Shown one piece after another: positions 15,355-23,768 of a DNA stretch of 52,713 nucleotides. Below the pieces are notes generated by a model that was not told where the DNA came from, did no database searches, and saw nothing but the letters and a program-made list of their open reading frames with translations. Position numbers and translations under genes: made by a program. Position 1 is the first letter of the stretch. Every line of letters begins with the position of its first letter. This DNA comes from CAYGLV01 sp964351025 (lineage in GTDB: Bacteria > Actinomycetota > Thermoleophilia > Gaiellales > Gaiellaceae): positions 1-52,713 of the forward strand of contig CAYGLV010000011.1 in NCBI GenBank assembly GCA_964351025.1. Direction: 5' to 3'.

Positions 15355-16214
15355 GCCGGCTCGACCTCGGCGATCCAGAGCGGCCCGTCGCCGCATTCGA
15401 CCCGGCGCGCGCCATCCGCCTCCGTGAGGCTCGTTCGCAGGAGCCGCACCCGCTCCCCGTCCAGCTCGGCGATCGGGCCGCGCTCGCTCGCGCGGTAGGC
15501 AAAGGCGACCGACCACGCCCGCGCCTGCGTGTGGATCTCATGCGCCGGCTTCGACCAGTTCACGTACACGTAGTCCGCGTCGAACAGGCCGGCGTAGGTC
15601 GCGCCCACCTCCGACTGTGCGTCCCCGCGCTCGCCCGCTGCGAGCCGGGCGAGCGCCTTCGGCAGCAGCTCCTGAACGAGCTCGGGGAAGAGCGGCCGCA
15701 GGTCGTCGAACCAGGCGTCGGGCGGCATCGGCCGCGAGCCCTGCGCGAGCACCGGGCCGGTGTCGAACTCCTCGTCCATCAGGTGGTAGGTCATGCCGAG
15801 CTCGGGATCGCCCTCGCGGAAGGCCCACGCCATCGGAATCGGGCCGCGGTGCCGCGGCAGCAGCGATGGGTGTCCGTTGAGGACGCCGAGGCGCGGGATC
15901 TCGAGCACCTCGCGTGGGAGCTTCCATGGGTAGCCCAGGCAGAGGCCGAGGTCGGGCTCGTAGGCGGCGACGAGCCGCGGGAGCCGATCCTTCGAGGGAA
16001 CGAGGCAGACGTCGAGGCCGGCCGGTGCACCCTCGACCATGGCGTTGGAGAACTCGCGCCGGCGTGGGTCGGCGTCATCGGGCAGCCGCGGAGCGAGCAC
16101 GGCCACCGGCTCGTGCCCGGCTGCGCGCAGGATCGCATCGAAGCCGAGCACCGCCGGCGCCACCGTCGAGAAGATGACGACACGCCACGGGCGATCCACG
16201 GACACCGGTCTCAA
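15351..16214 (-). CDS. formyltransferase-family protein (Fmt-like)
   Basis: A 287-residue protein with the formyl-transferase N-terminal fold. The catalytic triad is in GVLNGHPSLLPRHRGPIP (N113, H115) and MDEEFDTGPVLAQG (D151), as in methionyl-tRNA formyltransferase and related N10-formyl-THF enzymes. The C-terminal part (from about 200) is only weakly like the Fmt OB-fold, so it may act on another substrate such as a sugar nucleotide or amine. It follows the aldo/keto reductase on the same strand with a 19-nt gap. A GTG at 16199 is an alternative start. Confidence 0.8.
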   Translation of the reverse strand: MRPVSVDRPWRVVIFSTVAPAVLGFDAILRAAGHEPVAVLAPRLPDDADPRRREFSNAMVEGAPAGLDVCLVPSKDRLPRLVAAYEPDLGLCLGYPWKLPREVLEIPRLGVLNGHPSLLPRHRGPIPMAWAFREGDPELGMTYHLMDEEFDTGPVLAQGSRPMPPDAWFDDLRPLFPELVQELLPKALARLAAGERGDAQSEVGATYAGLFDADYVYVNWSKPAHEIHTQARAWSVAFAYRASERGPIAELDGERVRLLRTSLTEADGARRVECGDGPLWIAEVEPA

Positions 16215-16233
16215 CGATCCGCCAGCGGACGGC

Positions 16234-17214
16234 TCACCAGCGCTGGTGGACGAGCGGGGCGATCCGCTCTCGGTACAGCGCGTCGATCCGCTCCATCGTC
16301 GCCGGAGGGAGCGGCGCCAGGTCGGCCGCGGCCGCGTTCGCGCGGGCCTGCTCGGAGGTCTTCGCGCCGGGAATCACCGTCGAGACGGCGTCGAACGAGA
16401 GGATCCAGCGCAGCGCGAGCTGCGCCGGCGTCGCCCCCTCGGGGACGAGCGGCCGCAGCTCTTCGACGACGTCCAGCCCGGTCTCGAAGTCCACGCCGGC
16501 GAACGTCTCGCCCTGGTCGAAGGCTTCGCCGTGCACGTTGAAGGTTCTATGGTCGTCGGGCGCAAACGTGGATTCGCGCGTGAACTTGCCCGTCAGCAGA
16601 CCCGAGGCCAGCGGCACGCGAACGATCACGCCGACGTCGCGGGCGCGCGCCTGCTCGAAGAAGAGCCCGGCCGGCCGCTGGCGGAAGATGTTGAAGATGA
16701 TCTGGACTGCGGAGAGTCCGGGGTGCTCGATCGCCTTCAGCGCCTCCTCGACCTTGTTGACGCTGACGCCGTAGGCGCGGACGAGCCCCTCCTCGACGAG
16801 CCGGTCGCAGGCCTCGAAGACCGACGGCATGTAGTAGGTCTCCCACGGCAGCGAGTGCAGCTGGACGAGGTCGACCGTCTCGACGCCGAGATTCTCCAGG
16901 CTGCGCTCGAGCCAGGCGCGGAAGTTGTCGTAGGTGTAGAGGGAGAGGTCGAGCGGAACCCTGCGGCCGAACTTCGTCGCGACGACGAGCGGCTCGGGGC
17001 GCTCGCGGAGAAGCTGCCCGACCAGCCGCTCCGAGCGGCCGTCGCCGTAGACATCCGCCGTGTCGAAGAACGTGACGCCGGCGTCCACTGCGGCATGCAT
17101 CGCCGCGAGCGAGGTCGCGTCGTCGGTCGCGCCCCAGGAGCCGCCGATCGCCCAGGCCCCGAACCCGATCTCGGAGACCTGGAAACCCGTCCTGCCGAGG
17201 CGACGCAGCTGCAC
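16234..17214 (-). CDS. aldo/keto reductase
   Basis: A 326-residue NADPH-dependent (beta/alpha)8 oxidoreductase with the full catalytic tetrad: D51 and Y56 (FFDTADVYG), K81 (VATKFG) and H120 (DLVQLHSL). The cofactor-binding C-terminal segment reads STVIPGAKTSEQARANAAA. It probably reduces aldehydes or ketones; the substrate is unknown. It is upstream of the formyltransferase on the same strand. Confidence 0.92.
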   Translation of the reverse strand: MQLRRLGRTGFQVSEIGFGAWAIGGSWGATDDATSLAAMHAAVDAGVTFFDTADVYGDGRSERLVGQLLRERPEPLVVATKFGRRVPLDLSLYTYDNFRAWLERSLENLGVETVDLVQLHSLPWETYYMPSVFEACDRLVEEGLVRAYGVSVNKVEEALKAIEHPGLSAVQIIFNIFRQRPAGLFFEQARARDVGVIVRVPLASGLLTGKFTRESTFAPDDHRTFNVHGEAFDQGETFAGVDFETGLDVVEELRPLVPEGATPAQLALRWILSFDAVSTVIPGAKTSEQARANAAAADLAPLPPATMERIDALYRERIAPLVHQRW

Positions 17215-17282
17215 GCGCCAAGCCTACAAGCGCGGCGAGCCGCAGACCACAGTTCCTAACGCGCGCGCTCTTCCGTGGAGCC

Positions 17283-17669
17283 ATGCGCCGCCTTCTCGTG
17301 CTCGCGTCCGCGCTCGTGCTCGCGCCCCTCGCCGTCGCAGGCCAGGCGCCGCAGTGGAAGCTCGAGCTCTCGCTCCAGGCCCGGAGCGGGCCGAGCGCGT
17401 ACCGCGCGACGATCGTGAAGCAGCTCGCGGGTGTGCCCGTCAGCACCGGCAGGCCCGTGACGCTCCGGCTCGACAGACGCACGCGCTGCCAGACCGACAC
17501 GGAGGGCGTCATTCGGCCGCTTCTCTGTGGTCCGGCGCTTCGCTCGCTCGTCGCCGCGCAGGGGCCGGGGCTCGAGGCGATCGCAGCGGGCCAGAGGGGC
17601 AAAGGTACGGAAACGAACACCTTCGGAGCAAAGAGCTCCCACTCGAAGAGCACCTCGGTGGCGACGTGA
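17283..17669 (+). CDS. small secreted hypothetical protein
   Basis: A 128-residue frame whose first 20 residues (MRRLLVLASALVLAPLAVAG) form a clear Sec signal peptide; GTGGAG lies just before the ATG. The middle (WKLELSLQARSGPSAYRATIVKQLAGVPV) looks like a beta-rich domain. The last 40 residues are low in hydrophobicity and end KSSHSKSTSVAT; codon bias weakens there, so the 3' end may be eroded. A long antisense frame also covers this region, but the signal peptide favours the plus strand. No family recognised. Confidence 0.5.
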   Translation: MRRLLVLASALVLAPLAVAGQAPQWKLELSLQARSGPSAYRATIVKQLAGVPVSTGRPVTLRLDRRTRCQTDTEGVIRPLLCGPALRSLVAAQGPGLEAIAAGQRGKGTETNTFGAKSSHSKSTSVAT

Positions 17670-17759
17670 TCATCACCGCGGCCGGCCTTCGCCGCCGTGA
17701 ACACAACCGAGGGCGAGGCTAGACGATCCGACCGCCTACCCTGGTTACTCTACCGGCCT

Positions 17760-18140
17760 CTAGGCCAGAGGCTCGAGCAAGAAGAACGGTCGACCGACGC
17801 GGGCCTCGAACCGCACGTACGTGTTCATCCGGACGCCGCCGACGGGCTCGCGGATCCGCTGGATCATCTCCACGACCGTCTCGAGCCGTTCGACCTCGAA
17901 GAGCAGGAAAAACGTGTATCCGGTGGAGACCGGCTGACCCACCATCAGCAGGTCGTCGTCCAGCGTGGCGAGAGTGACGGCACCCAAGGCCTGCCATTCC
18001 TCTGTCAGCTGCTTGAAGCGGGGCAGGATCCGCTCACGCTGTTCTTCCTCGCTCGCCTCGTAGTACGCATTGGTCATGGCTCCGAGAAACAGGACTCGGA
18101 GAGAACCAGAGACCCGCGGCGACGCCATGTCTACGGCCAT
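17760..18140 (-). CDS. hypothetical small alpha/beta protein beside the amine oxidase
   Basis: A 126-residue protein with a very good GGGAGGAAAC ribosome binding site before ATG 18140. Alternating strands and helices (LRVLFLGAMTNAYYE; ATLDDDLLMVGQP; TFFLLFEVERLETVVEMIQRIRE; RFEARVGRPFFLLEPL) suggest a dimeric ferredoxin-like fold as in EthD/ABM-type proteins. I cannot name the family. It follows the FAD oxidoreductase on the same strand, so a part in the same catabolic pathway is plausible. Confidence 0.7.
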   Translation of the reverse strand: MAVDMASPRVSGSLRVLFLGAMTNAYYEASEEEQRERILPRFKQLTEEWQALGAVTLATLDDDLLMVGQPVSTGYTFFLLFEVERLETVVEMIQRIREPVGGVRMNTYVRFEARVGRPFFLLEPLA

Positions 18141-18231
18141 GTTTCCTCCCTCAGCGCTGGGATAGAGATTCGACGACGATAGCCCAGCGGCGCTGCCGGC
18201 CCGGCCACAGGACTCGGCTGCGACGAGCGGA

Positions 18232-19533
18232 TCAGAAGATCTGATCTCGCATCGAGAGCTTCCCCGTGAGGCGCTCGGGCCGGTACGGCTCCAGGTCGAT
18301 GCTCGTCTCCTGATCGACGATCAACTCGGCCATGGCCTTGCAGGCACCGGGGCCGTACATGTACCCGTGACCGCTGAACCCCGACGACACATAGGCGTTG
18401 TCGGTGCCAGGGATCAAGCCGATCACGGGCTGCAGGTCGGGGAGCAGGTCGATGACGCCGGCGAACGACCGGTGGATACGAACCCTCTGCATGGCCGGGA
18501 TGAGCCGGCCGAGGTCCTCGAGTTGCCTCATGCGGTCGCGCGGCCTAGACGAGACGCTGAACCCTTGCGGGACGACCGTCTGACCCTTGCCCGCTCTCCG
18601 CCCCGCCACGGCGCACGAGATCTCCGTCTTCAGGCCGCTTGGGCTGAACCTTATCGACACGTCCTTGCGGTTCTGCCAGAGCGTCGGCGCCCACAGACGG
18701 AGGTCACGGAAGTCGTTGAGGCTGAGGTCGTGAAGCATCGCCGAGTAGCGGTACCCGCCGGTGATGCGAACGGTGCCGTTCCTGTTCTGGCGCGCGCCGA
18801 ACGTCGATCCGCGAACGAATCCGGGGATCGTCCTCGCTGGCAGCGGCCCCGTCTCGACGGCCGGAGCACGGACACGCTGCATCGGGATGTGGAAGCCCAG
18901 GAGGTCGCAGAGGTAGGGCGACCAGACGCCCGCGGCCACGACGACCGTCCCGCAGCTGATCTGCCCGGCGCGCGTTCGGATCGCGGAGATCTTCTCGCCC
19001 TGTGTCTCGAACCCCGTGGCCAAGGTCCCGCAGCGGGTCTCGACGCCGAGCCGGTCGGCAACCTCGGTGAGCCCGCCCATCACCATCGTCGCATCGACAT
19101 GGCCGCCGTTTCGTACCTCGAGCGAGCGGAAGGGGCCCAGCAGGGACGGGAACCGTTCGCGAGCGGTGGCGGCGTCGAGCGTCTCGCTCTCGGGGTACCC
19201 GGAGGTCTCCATCCAGGTCCGGCGGTCGATCTCGATCCACTCTTCGTCGCGTTCGTCCCCGACGACGATGTGCCACCCCTCGGAGTTGAGGTCGATCTCA
19301 CAGCCCCACCGGTCCTTGAAGGACGCCCATTCGTCCGAGCACACGCGAAGCATCGATCCCGGTCCACCGCCCGGAGCGCCGCCCGGCAAGTTGACAGCGG
19401 CGACCGACCGGCCCGACTGCTCGAACCCGATGTGATCCTTCTCGAGGACGAGGACGCGTGCGCCGCGCTCCGCGAGCTCCGTGGCCGTCAGCAGGCCGAT
19501 CAGGCCGCCGCCGACGATGACGACGTCATGCAC
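18232..19533 (-). CDS. FAD-dependent amine/amino-acid oxidoreductase (DAO family)
   Basis: A 433-residue glycine/D-amino-acid oxidase-type flavoprotein. The N-terminal dinucleotide-binding motif is VVIVGGGLIGLLTATELAERG, followed by VLVLEKD. A second FAD contact is TVVVAAGVWSPYL and the C-terminal DAO motif is NAYVSSGFSGHGYMYGPG. The size resembles sarcosine oxidase beta, hydroxyproline or D-amino-acid dehydrogenases. The GTG start at 19533 lies about 160 nt downstream of a well-formed promoter. With the epimerase-family gene upstream it could oxidise a D-imino acid, but substrate is not determinable from sequence. Confidence 0.88.
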   Translation of the reverse strand: MHDVVIVGGGLIGLLTATELAERGARVLVLEKDHIGFEQSGRSVAAVNLPGGAPGGGPGSMLRVCSDEWASFKDRWGCEIDLNSEGWHIVVGDERDEEWIEIDRRTWMETSGYPESETLDAATARERFPSLLGPFRSLEVRNGGHVDATMVMGGLTEVADRLGVETRCGTLATGFETQGEKISAIRTRAGQISCGTVVVAAGVWSPYLCDLLGFHIPMQRVRAPAVETGPLPARTIPGFVRGSTFGARQNRNGTVRITGGYRYSAMLHDLSLNDFRDLRLWAPTLWQNRKDVSIRFSPSGLKTEISCAVAGRRAGKGQTVVPQGFSVSSRPRDRMRQLEDLGRLIPAMQRVRIHRSFAGVIDLLPDLQPVIGLIPGTDNAYVSSGFSGHGYMYGPGACKAMAELIVDQETSIDLEPYRPERLTGKLSMRDQIF

Positions 19534-19697
19534 GGTGACCCGCGTTCCCCGGCGCGGACGAGCGATGTGGAGGGTGATCGGCGCCGGCGAGCGCCGCGCC
19601 GGAGGACATCACGGCACGCGATCGCACGCGTGGACGCAGGCTGTTCCGGGTCGCACAGGTTTCGGAGCGAGAGGGCGCCTGACTGACCACGACGAGC

Positions 19698-19726
19698 ACC
19701 CTAGTGCGACGCGGCTCGCGCTTCAA
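19698..19726 (-). promoter_or_regulatory. sigma70-type promoter for the FAD oxidoreductase
   Basis: On the minus strand TTGAAG (19726-19721), a 17-nt spacer and TAGGGT (19703-19698) form a good -35/-10 pair. Transcription would start near 19691, leaving a leader of about 158 nt before the GTG at 19533. The rest of the 296-nt gap (19534-19829) holds no gene that I can support. Confidence 0.6.
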
Positions 19727-19829
19727 CGAAAAGATTTGACGTATCCGGCGGCGAGGACCCAGCGGCGATGCACACGCGCTGCCGCCACGAACGGGCCGCA
19801 TGACGGTTCGCGACACCGACCCGGAAGGG

Positions 19830-20834
19830 TCAGAGAAGCACGCCGTCGGCGAGCGGGTCGTCGTCGGATGCCCAGAGCTCGGCCCGGCCCGTCAACCAGG
19901 CACGGCCGGTGATCTCGGGCACGATCGCGGCGGTTCCCCCCACCTCGGTGCGCGCGGCGATCGTCCCTCTGTACACGGTCCCGAGCACCCCGGAGTTCAC
20001 GTACGACTCGCCGGGCTGAAGCGCACCGGCCGAACTCAGCACCGCGAGGCGCGCCGACGTACCGGTGCCGCACGGGGACCGATCGAAGGCACCAGCGGCG
20101 TTCACTGCCATGTTCAGACCGTCCGCTCCCGCGACCCGGGGCTCGTCGACCCACATCACATTCTCGACGAGCGGCGGAACCCCCGTCCCAGGATCGGTAC
20201 ACGTGACCGCGCGCGCGATCGCCGGACGCAGGGTCCCGGCCATCTCCACGAGATCAGGAGCTCGTTCCAGCTCGACGGAGAGGCCGAAGTCGCGAGCGTT
20301 GACGAACGCGTACCACTGCCCGCCGTACGCGATCGGCACGGCACTGGAGCCGGACGGCTCGTCGATCTCCAGGATCTCGAGCTGGTAGGCGGGTTGGTTA
20401 ACAAACGTGACGCTCTCGACGCACTCGTCGGCAACCACGGCACGGATCGTGATCGGCCCACCGGGCGTCTGGAGGACGAAGGACGACTCGCCCTGCGGAG
20501 CATCCAGATACCCGGCTTCGATCAGCGTCGTGACCACGCCGATGGTCGCGTGACCGCACATGTTGGGATAGCCGGCAGCGTCCATGAAGACGACGCCGAA
20601 GGGAGCGCCGGCCTCGGTCGGGTGCAGGAGGGCGACGCCGAAGAGCGCCCGCCGACCGCGCGGCTCGAGCACGGCCAGCCGCCGCACCCAGTCATGCTCC
20701 TGGCGCAGAAACTCACGAGCTTCGGCCGGTGTTGCGCCTGCAACGTCGGGGAGCCCCCCGACGATGACGCGCGTCGGCTGTCCGCACGTATGGGAGTCGA
20801 CGACCGAGAGCACGTGTCCCGCGGGCGCCCTCAT
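19830..20834 (-). CDS. proline racemase / 4-hydroxyproline 2-epimerase family enzyme
   Basis: A 334-residue member of the proline racemase superfamily. Both catalytic cysteines are present: C93 in MCGHATIG and C255 in DRSPCGTGTSARLA. This argues for a racemase or epimerase rather than the Thr/Cys trans-3-hydroxyproline dehydratases. The N-terminal SVVDSHTCGQPTRV is typical. ATG 20834 with a nearby GAGGG is preferred over an upstream GC-rich extension. In known pathways it converts trans-4-hydroxy-L-proline to the cis-D form, which a DAO-family dehydrogenase then oxidises; two such flavoproteins flank it here. Confidence 0.88.
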   Translation of the reverse strand: MRAPAGHVLSVVDSHTCGQPTRVIVGGLPDVAGATPAEAREFLRQEHDWVRRLAVLEPRGRRALFGVALLHPTEAGAPFGVVFMDAAGYPNMCGHATIGVVTTLIEAGYLDAPQGESSFVLQTPGGPITIRAVVADECVESVTFVNQPAYQLEILEIDEPSGSSAVPIAYGGQWYAFVNARDFGLSVELERAPDLVEMAGTLRPAIARAVTCTDPGTGVPPLVENVMWVDEPRVAGADGLNMAVNAAGAFDRSPCGTGTSARLAVLSSAGALQPGESYVNSGVLGTVYRGTIAARTEVGGTAAIVPEITGRAWLTGRAELWASDDDPLADGVLL

Positions 20835-21012
20835 CGGTCGGCCCTCGGCACGCCGCCGGCGAGGCCAACCTGCAGGCGGGGGCTCGCCGAGCTCGCGCAC
20901 CTGGCAAGATCGACGCGCGCTCCGGTTGACCGATGCCCTCGCGGTCCACGACAGGTGGAGGCGAGCAGGCGTGGCGGAATCCGGTGGCTCTGCAACATGG
21001 GTTCGCCGCGGG

Positions 21013-21408
21013 TCAGCCGGTGGCCGGCACGATCGCGTCGAGCTCGACCTCGACGAGCACGTCGGGGATGAAGCCTACGACGTAGTAGGTGGTGTTGGCC
21101 GGGGCGACACCTGCGAACGCCTCGCCGTGGGCCCGGACAGCTCCTTCCCATTCCGCCTCCCGGGTGAGCAGCATCCGAGTGCGGATGACGTCCTCGCGCG
21201 CCGCGCCGAGGGCGGCCGCCGCGGCGAGGGCCCTCTCGATCACGAGCGCCGTCTGCGCGTAGGTGTCGCCAGGGTGAAGCACACCATCGGGACCCATCGG
21301 CGCCGTACCGCTCACGGCGACGTGCGCGCCGATCCGGACGGCGCGGGAGTACGAGGCCAGGCGCTCGAAGGTCGATCCGTCGCTGTGCGTCTTGCGGGTG
21401 ACGTCCAT
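21013..21408 (-). CDS. Rid-family (RidA/YjgF-like) protein
   Basis: A 131-residue Rid protein with HVAVSGTAPMGPDG, DTYAQTALVIERALAAAAALGA and the final VEVELDAIVP strand. The canonical RidA arginine position appears as TRMLLT. Rid proteins hydrolyse reactive enamines and imines released by amino-acid oxidation, which suits its place between an epimerase, flavin oxidases and an amino-acid-type importer. ATG 21408 has only a weak ribosome binding site. Confidence 0.85.
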   Translation of the reverse strand: MDVTRKTHSDGSTFERLASYSRAVRIGAHVAVSGTAPMGPDGVLHPGDTYAQTALVIERALAAAAALGAAREDVIRTRMLLTREAEWEGAVRAHGEAFAGVAPANTTYYVVGFIPDVLVEVELDAIVPATG

Positions 21409-21439
21409 GGATTGGGTTCCGTGCCGGAGGCCGGGAGCT

Positions 21440-21468
21440 GCGGGGGGAGGCGACCCGCCTCCCCCCGC
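21440..21468. terminator. 12-bp GC hairpin downstream of the substrate-binding protein gene
   Basis: GCGGGGGGAGGC-GACCC-GCCTCCCCCCGC, a perfect 12-bp stem. It begins 11 nt after the stop of the binding-protein gene (minus strand). Such hairpins often protect or partly terminate the abundant binding-protein mRNA. Confidence 0.75.
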
Positions 21469-21479
21469 GCAGGAGGCCG

Positions 21480-22778
21480 CTAGCCGCGGAAGGTGATCGT
21501 CTTCAGCGTCTTGATCTGGCCGTTGCCTTTGTACTGCCAGATCTCGTAAACAGCCGAGCCGATGTCGCCATTCGCGTCGAAGTCGACCGGACTGAACGCT
21601 CCGTCGTAGTTGACATCCTTCCCTGCCGCCGCGGCCTTCACGCCAGCCGCGAGGTTCAGGAACGTCACCTTGAGCCCCGGAGGTCCGGAGACCGCACGGA
21701 GGTTCGCCTTGATCTTGGCCGGCGCGGCCGAGCAGCCGCGGACCGCCGCCAGGAAGGCGACCATCGAGGCGTCGAACGACGTGCCCTCGAAGCCCGTGAA
21801 CGGTTTCGCGTCCTTCACCGTCTTCTTCCAGAGCGAAACGAACGCCTTGCCCGCGGGGCCGCCCGCTGCGCTACCGGCGGAACCGCTGAGCCCCTTGACG
21901 GGATCCCCGATCGAGTCGAGGACGCTCGCGTTGCGGAGAGCCTCGATCGCCAGGGTCTTGGACGCGTTCCACTTGCCGCTGCGAACGAGCGACGGCACGA
22001 ACTTCTGGAACGTGTCGGGGAAGTCGAGGATGACCCACCCGGCCGGGTTGCCGTCGACGAGCTTGGCGGCGTCGGAGTCGAAGTTCGCCTGGTCGGGGTT
22101 CCACGAGATGCTCGCCCCGACCTTCCCGCCGAGCTTCTTCCACTGGGTGACGAACAGCGCCTTGAGCGCCGCTCCGAACGCGTCGTTCCGCGCTCCGACG
22201 TTCAGCGTTGCGCCCTTGCCGAACTTCGTCACGGCGGTCGCCGCGAGAACCTTGCTCTGGAGCGCGTCAGACGGATACGCCCGGAAGACGAGCCCCTTGT
22301 CCTTCAGGTCGGAGATCTGCGGTGCGCTCGCCGTGGGCGAGATCAGCACGACGTTGTTCGGGATCGTGACCGACTGCGCCATCGGGATGGTGGCGCCGGA
22401 GGCCATCTCACCGATGATCACGCTCGCCTTGTTCGCCTTGATGAGCTTCGTGGCAGCCTCGACCGAGGCGGATGCCTGCGTCTGGCCGTCCTCCGAGCCG
22501 ACAAGCTTGACGGACGCACCAGTCAGCCCTGCCTTCTTGAGGGCGGCGTTCTGCAGCGTGACAGCCAGCTTGACGGCACGGTCGAGGTTCGCCCCGTACG
22601 TGGCGAGATCGCCGGTAAAGGGGAGCACATTTCCGATGCGCAGCTCGAACGCGCAGGGCTTGGTCGCTGCGCTCGCCGACGACTTCGACGCGGTCGCTGC
22701 GCTCGCAGAGAACGCGATGGCCGCCACGAACACGATGAGGAGCGTCGCGACGTGGACGGGCCTGAACACCTTCTTCAT
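21480..22778 (-). CDS. branched-chain amino-acid-type ABC transporter substrate-binding protein
   Basis: A 432-residue type I periplasmic-binding-fold protein. A Sec signal covers residues 1-30, without a lipobox. The mature part starts FELRIGNVLPFTGDLATYG and contains NNVVLISPTASAPQISDL, the LivJ/K-like ligand region. ATG 22778 has a perfect AAGGAGG ribosome binding site. It serves the LivHMGF-type permease and ATPases encoded divergently at 24910-28263. The substrate is unknown; the adjacent epimerase, oxidases and Rid protein suggest an amino or imino acid. Confidence 0.92.
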   Translation of the reverse strand: MKKVFRPVHVATLLIVFVAAIAFSASAATASKSSASAATKPCAFELRIGNVLPFTGDLATYGANLDRAVKLAVTLQNAALKKAGLTGASVKLVGSEDGQTQASASVEAATKLIKANKASVIIGEMASGATIPMAQSVTIPNNVVLISPTASAPQISDLKDKGLVFRAYPSDALQSKVLAATAVTKFGKGATLNVGARNDAFGAALKALFVTQWKKLGGKVGASISWNPDQANFDSDAAKLVDGNPAGWVILDFPDTFQKFVPSLVRSGKWNASKTLAIEALRNASVLDSIGDPVKGLSGSAGSAAGGPAGKAFVSLWKKTVKDAKPFTGFEGTSFDASMVAFLAAVRGCSAAPAKIKANLRAVSGPPGLKVTFLNLAAGVKAAAAGKDVNYDGAFSPVDFDANGDIGSAVYEIWQYKGNGQIKTLKTITFRG

Positions 22779-22827
22779 TCGGTCCTCCTTGGGGTTTCGG
22801 CTCGGGGAGTGACCCGGTGGGGAGGCA

Positions 22828-22862
22828 TGATCGGTGATCGGCGATCACGTTTCAAGAGAAAC
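22828..22862. promoter_or_regulatory. nested repeats and palindromes upstream of the binding-protein gene
   Basis: Tandem TGATCGG-TGATCGG leads into the palindrome GTGATC-GGC-GATCAC (22834-22848), and directly after it GTTTC-AAGA-GAAAC (22849-22862) is a second perfect palindrome. They lie 50-85 bp before the binding-protein start, where a repressor would act. The neighbouring GntR regulator is the obvious candidate, but this is inference. Confidence 0.5.
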
Positions 22863-22896
22863 AATATGACAATTTCCGTCCGGCCGGCTGGGTCGC

Positions 22897-23637
22897 TCAG
22901 GCGACGCCGAGCTCGATGAACGGCGTGATGTGCGCGAGCATCGCCGCCTCGGCCGCGTCCGGATCACGGTCAGCGACGGCCTCGACGATCTCCGGCAGCC
23001 CCGTCATCGTCGTGGCGAGGTCGATCGGAACCCCCACCGGCGGGACCTGGTGAATCGATGCCGTCGTGGCCCGCTCGAATGTCACGAGCAGTGGGTTGCC
23101 GGTGCACTCGGCGAGAGCGCGGTGGAATGCCGTGTCGACGTCCGCAACCGCCTGCGCGCCCCCGCCCGGCGTCTTACGCAGCCGCCGCACGCGCTCCTGG
23201 ACATGCTCGAGCGCCGTACGCAACGCGGTCAGCTGTTCGTCGGTGCGCCGCTCGGCCGCTGCCCGTGCGATCGGCACTTCGAGCGCACGACGCACCTCGA
23301 GCACATCGTGGTAGGCGAGGGTCTTCGCCGCCAGCGACATCGTGATGAACTCGATCAACCGGGGTTCGAGCCGTTCGACCGAGAGCTCTGCCACCCGGTG
23401 GCCGCCGGTGCGACCCCGTTGAACCACGAGCACCTCGTTGCCGCGCAGCTCCTCGAGCGCGCGACGCAGGGTCGGGCGGCTGACGCCGAAGATCGAAGCG
23501 AGCTCGTGCTCGGGCGGCAGCCGGTCGCCCGGCTGGAGCGTTCCGTCGAGGATCCAGCCCTTGATCGTGCGGGAGATCTGTTCCGGAGCAGTGAGAACGG
23601 GACGCGCGGTGCCGAGCGCATGGGTGATGTCGGCCAT
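22897..23637 (-). CDS. GntR-family regulator, FadR/FCD subfamily
   Basis: A 246-residue regulator. The N-terminal winged helix is ISRTIKGWILDGTLQPGDRLPPEHELASIFGVSRPTLRRALEELRGNEVLV, with wing RGRTGGHRV. The C-terminal all-helical FCD domain has the metal-site pattern D-x3-H (DTAFHRALAECTGNPLL) and a late His in MLAHITPF. FCD regulators respond to carboxylates or amino acids of the pathway they control. ATG 23637 is chosen over the upstream 23673. It sits between the binding-protein gene and the divergent oxidase-permease operon and probably controls both. Confidence 0.9.
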   Translation of the reverse strand: MADITHALGTARPVLTAPEQISRTIKGWILDGTLQPGDRLPPEHELASIFGVSRPTLRRALEELRGNEVLVVQRGRTGGHRVAELSVERLEPRLIEFITMSLAAKTLAYHDVLEVRRALEVPIARAAAERRTDEQLTALRTALEHVQERVRRLRKTPGGGAQAVADVDTAFHRALAECTGNPLLVTFERATTASIHQVPPVGVPIDLATTMTGLPEIVEAVADRDPDAAEAAMLAHITPFIELGVA

Positions 23638-23645
23638 GGCGGAAA

Positions 23646-23653
23646 TGTAAACA
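23646..23653. promoter_or_regulatory. possible GntR/FCD half-operator
   Basis: TGTAAACA fits the short FCD-type consensus T-GT-N(0-3)-AC-A. It lies in the 131-bp gap between the GntR gene and the divergent oxidoreductase, 10 bp upstream of a -35 box. The match is short, so only suggestive. Confidence 0.35.
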
Positions 23654-23663
23654 GAATTCGGTT

Positions 23664-23692
23664 TTGAAATCATTCCCGCGGTGCTCTAACGT
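23664..23692 (+). promoter_or_regulatory. promoter of the oxidoreductase-Liv operon
   Basis: TTGAAA (23664-23669), a 17-nt spacer and TAACGT (23687-23692) form a good -35/-10 pair, with a start near 23699. It rules out the in-frame ATG at 23664 as the oxidoreductase start, since that codon would lie upstream of the transcript. Confidence 0.65.
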
Positions 23693-23768
23693 CTGCCCTC
23701 GAGATGGTTCCAGTCCGGCGACAGGCCAGCGCACGACCGCGGGGAGACGCCCGCACCGAGGAGGCGCG

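Noticed and set aside
16547..17704. Long minus-strand frame covering the small secreted protein region
   Set aside because: No recognisable domain and low-complexity Ser/Arg sequence; the plus-strand frame has a clear signal peptide and ribosome binding site. Some doubt remains for 17500-17700.
19526..19816. Minus-strand 96-codon frame between the oxidoreductase and the epimerase
   Set aside because: Ser/Arg-rich shadow sequence that overlaps the promoter and leader of the oxidoreductase gene.
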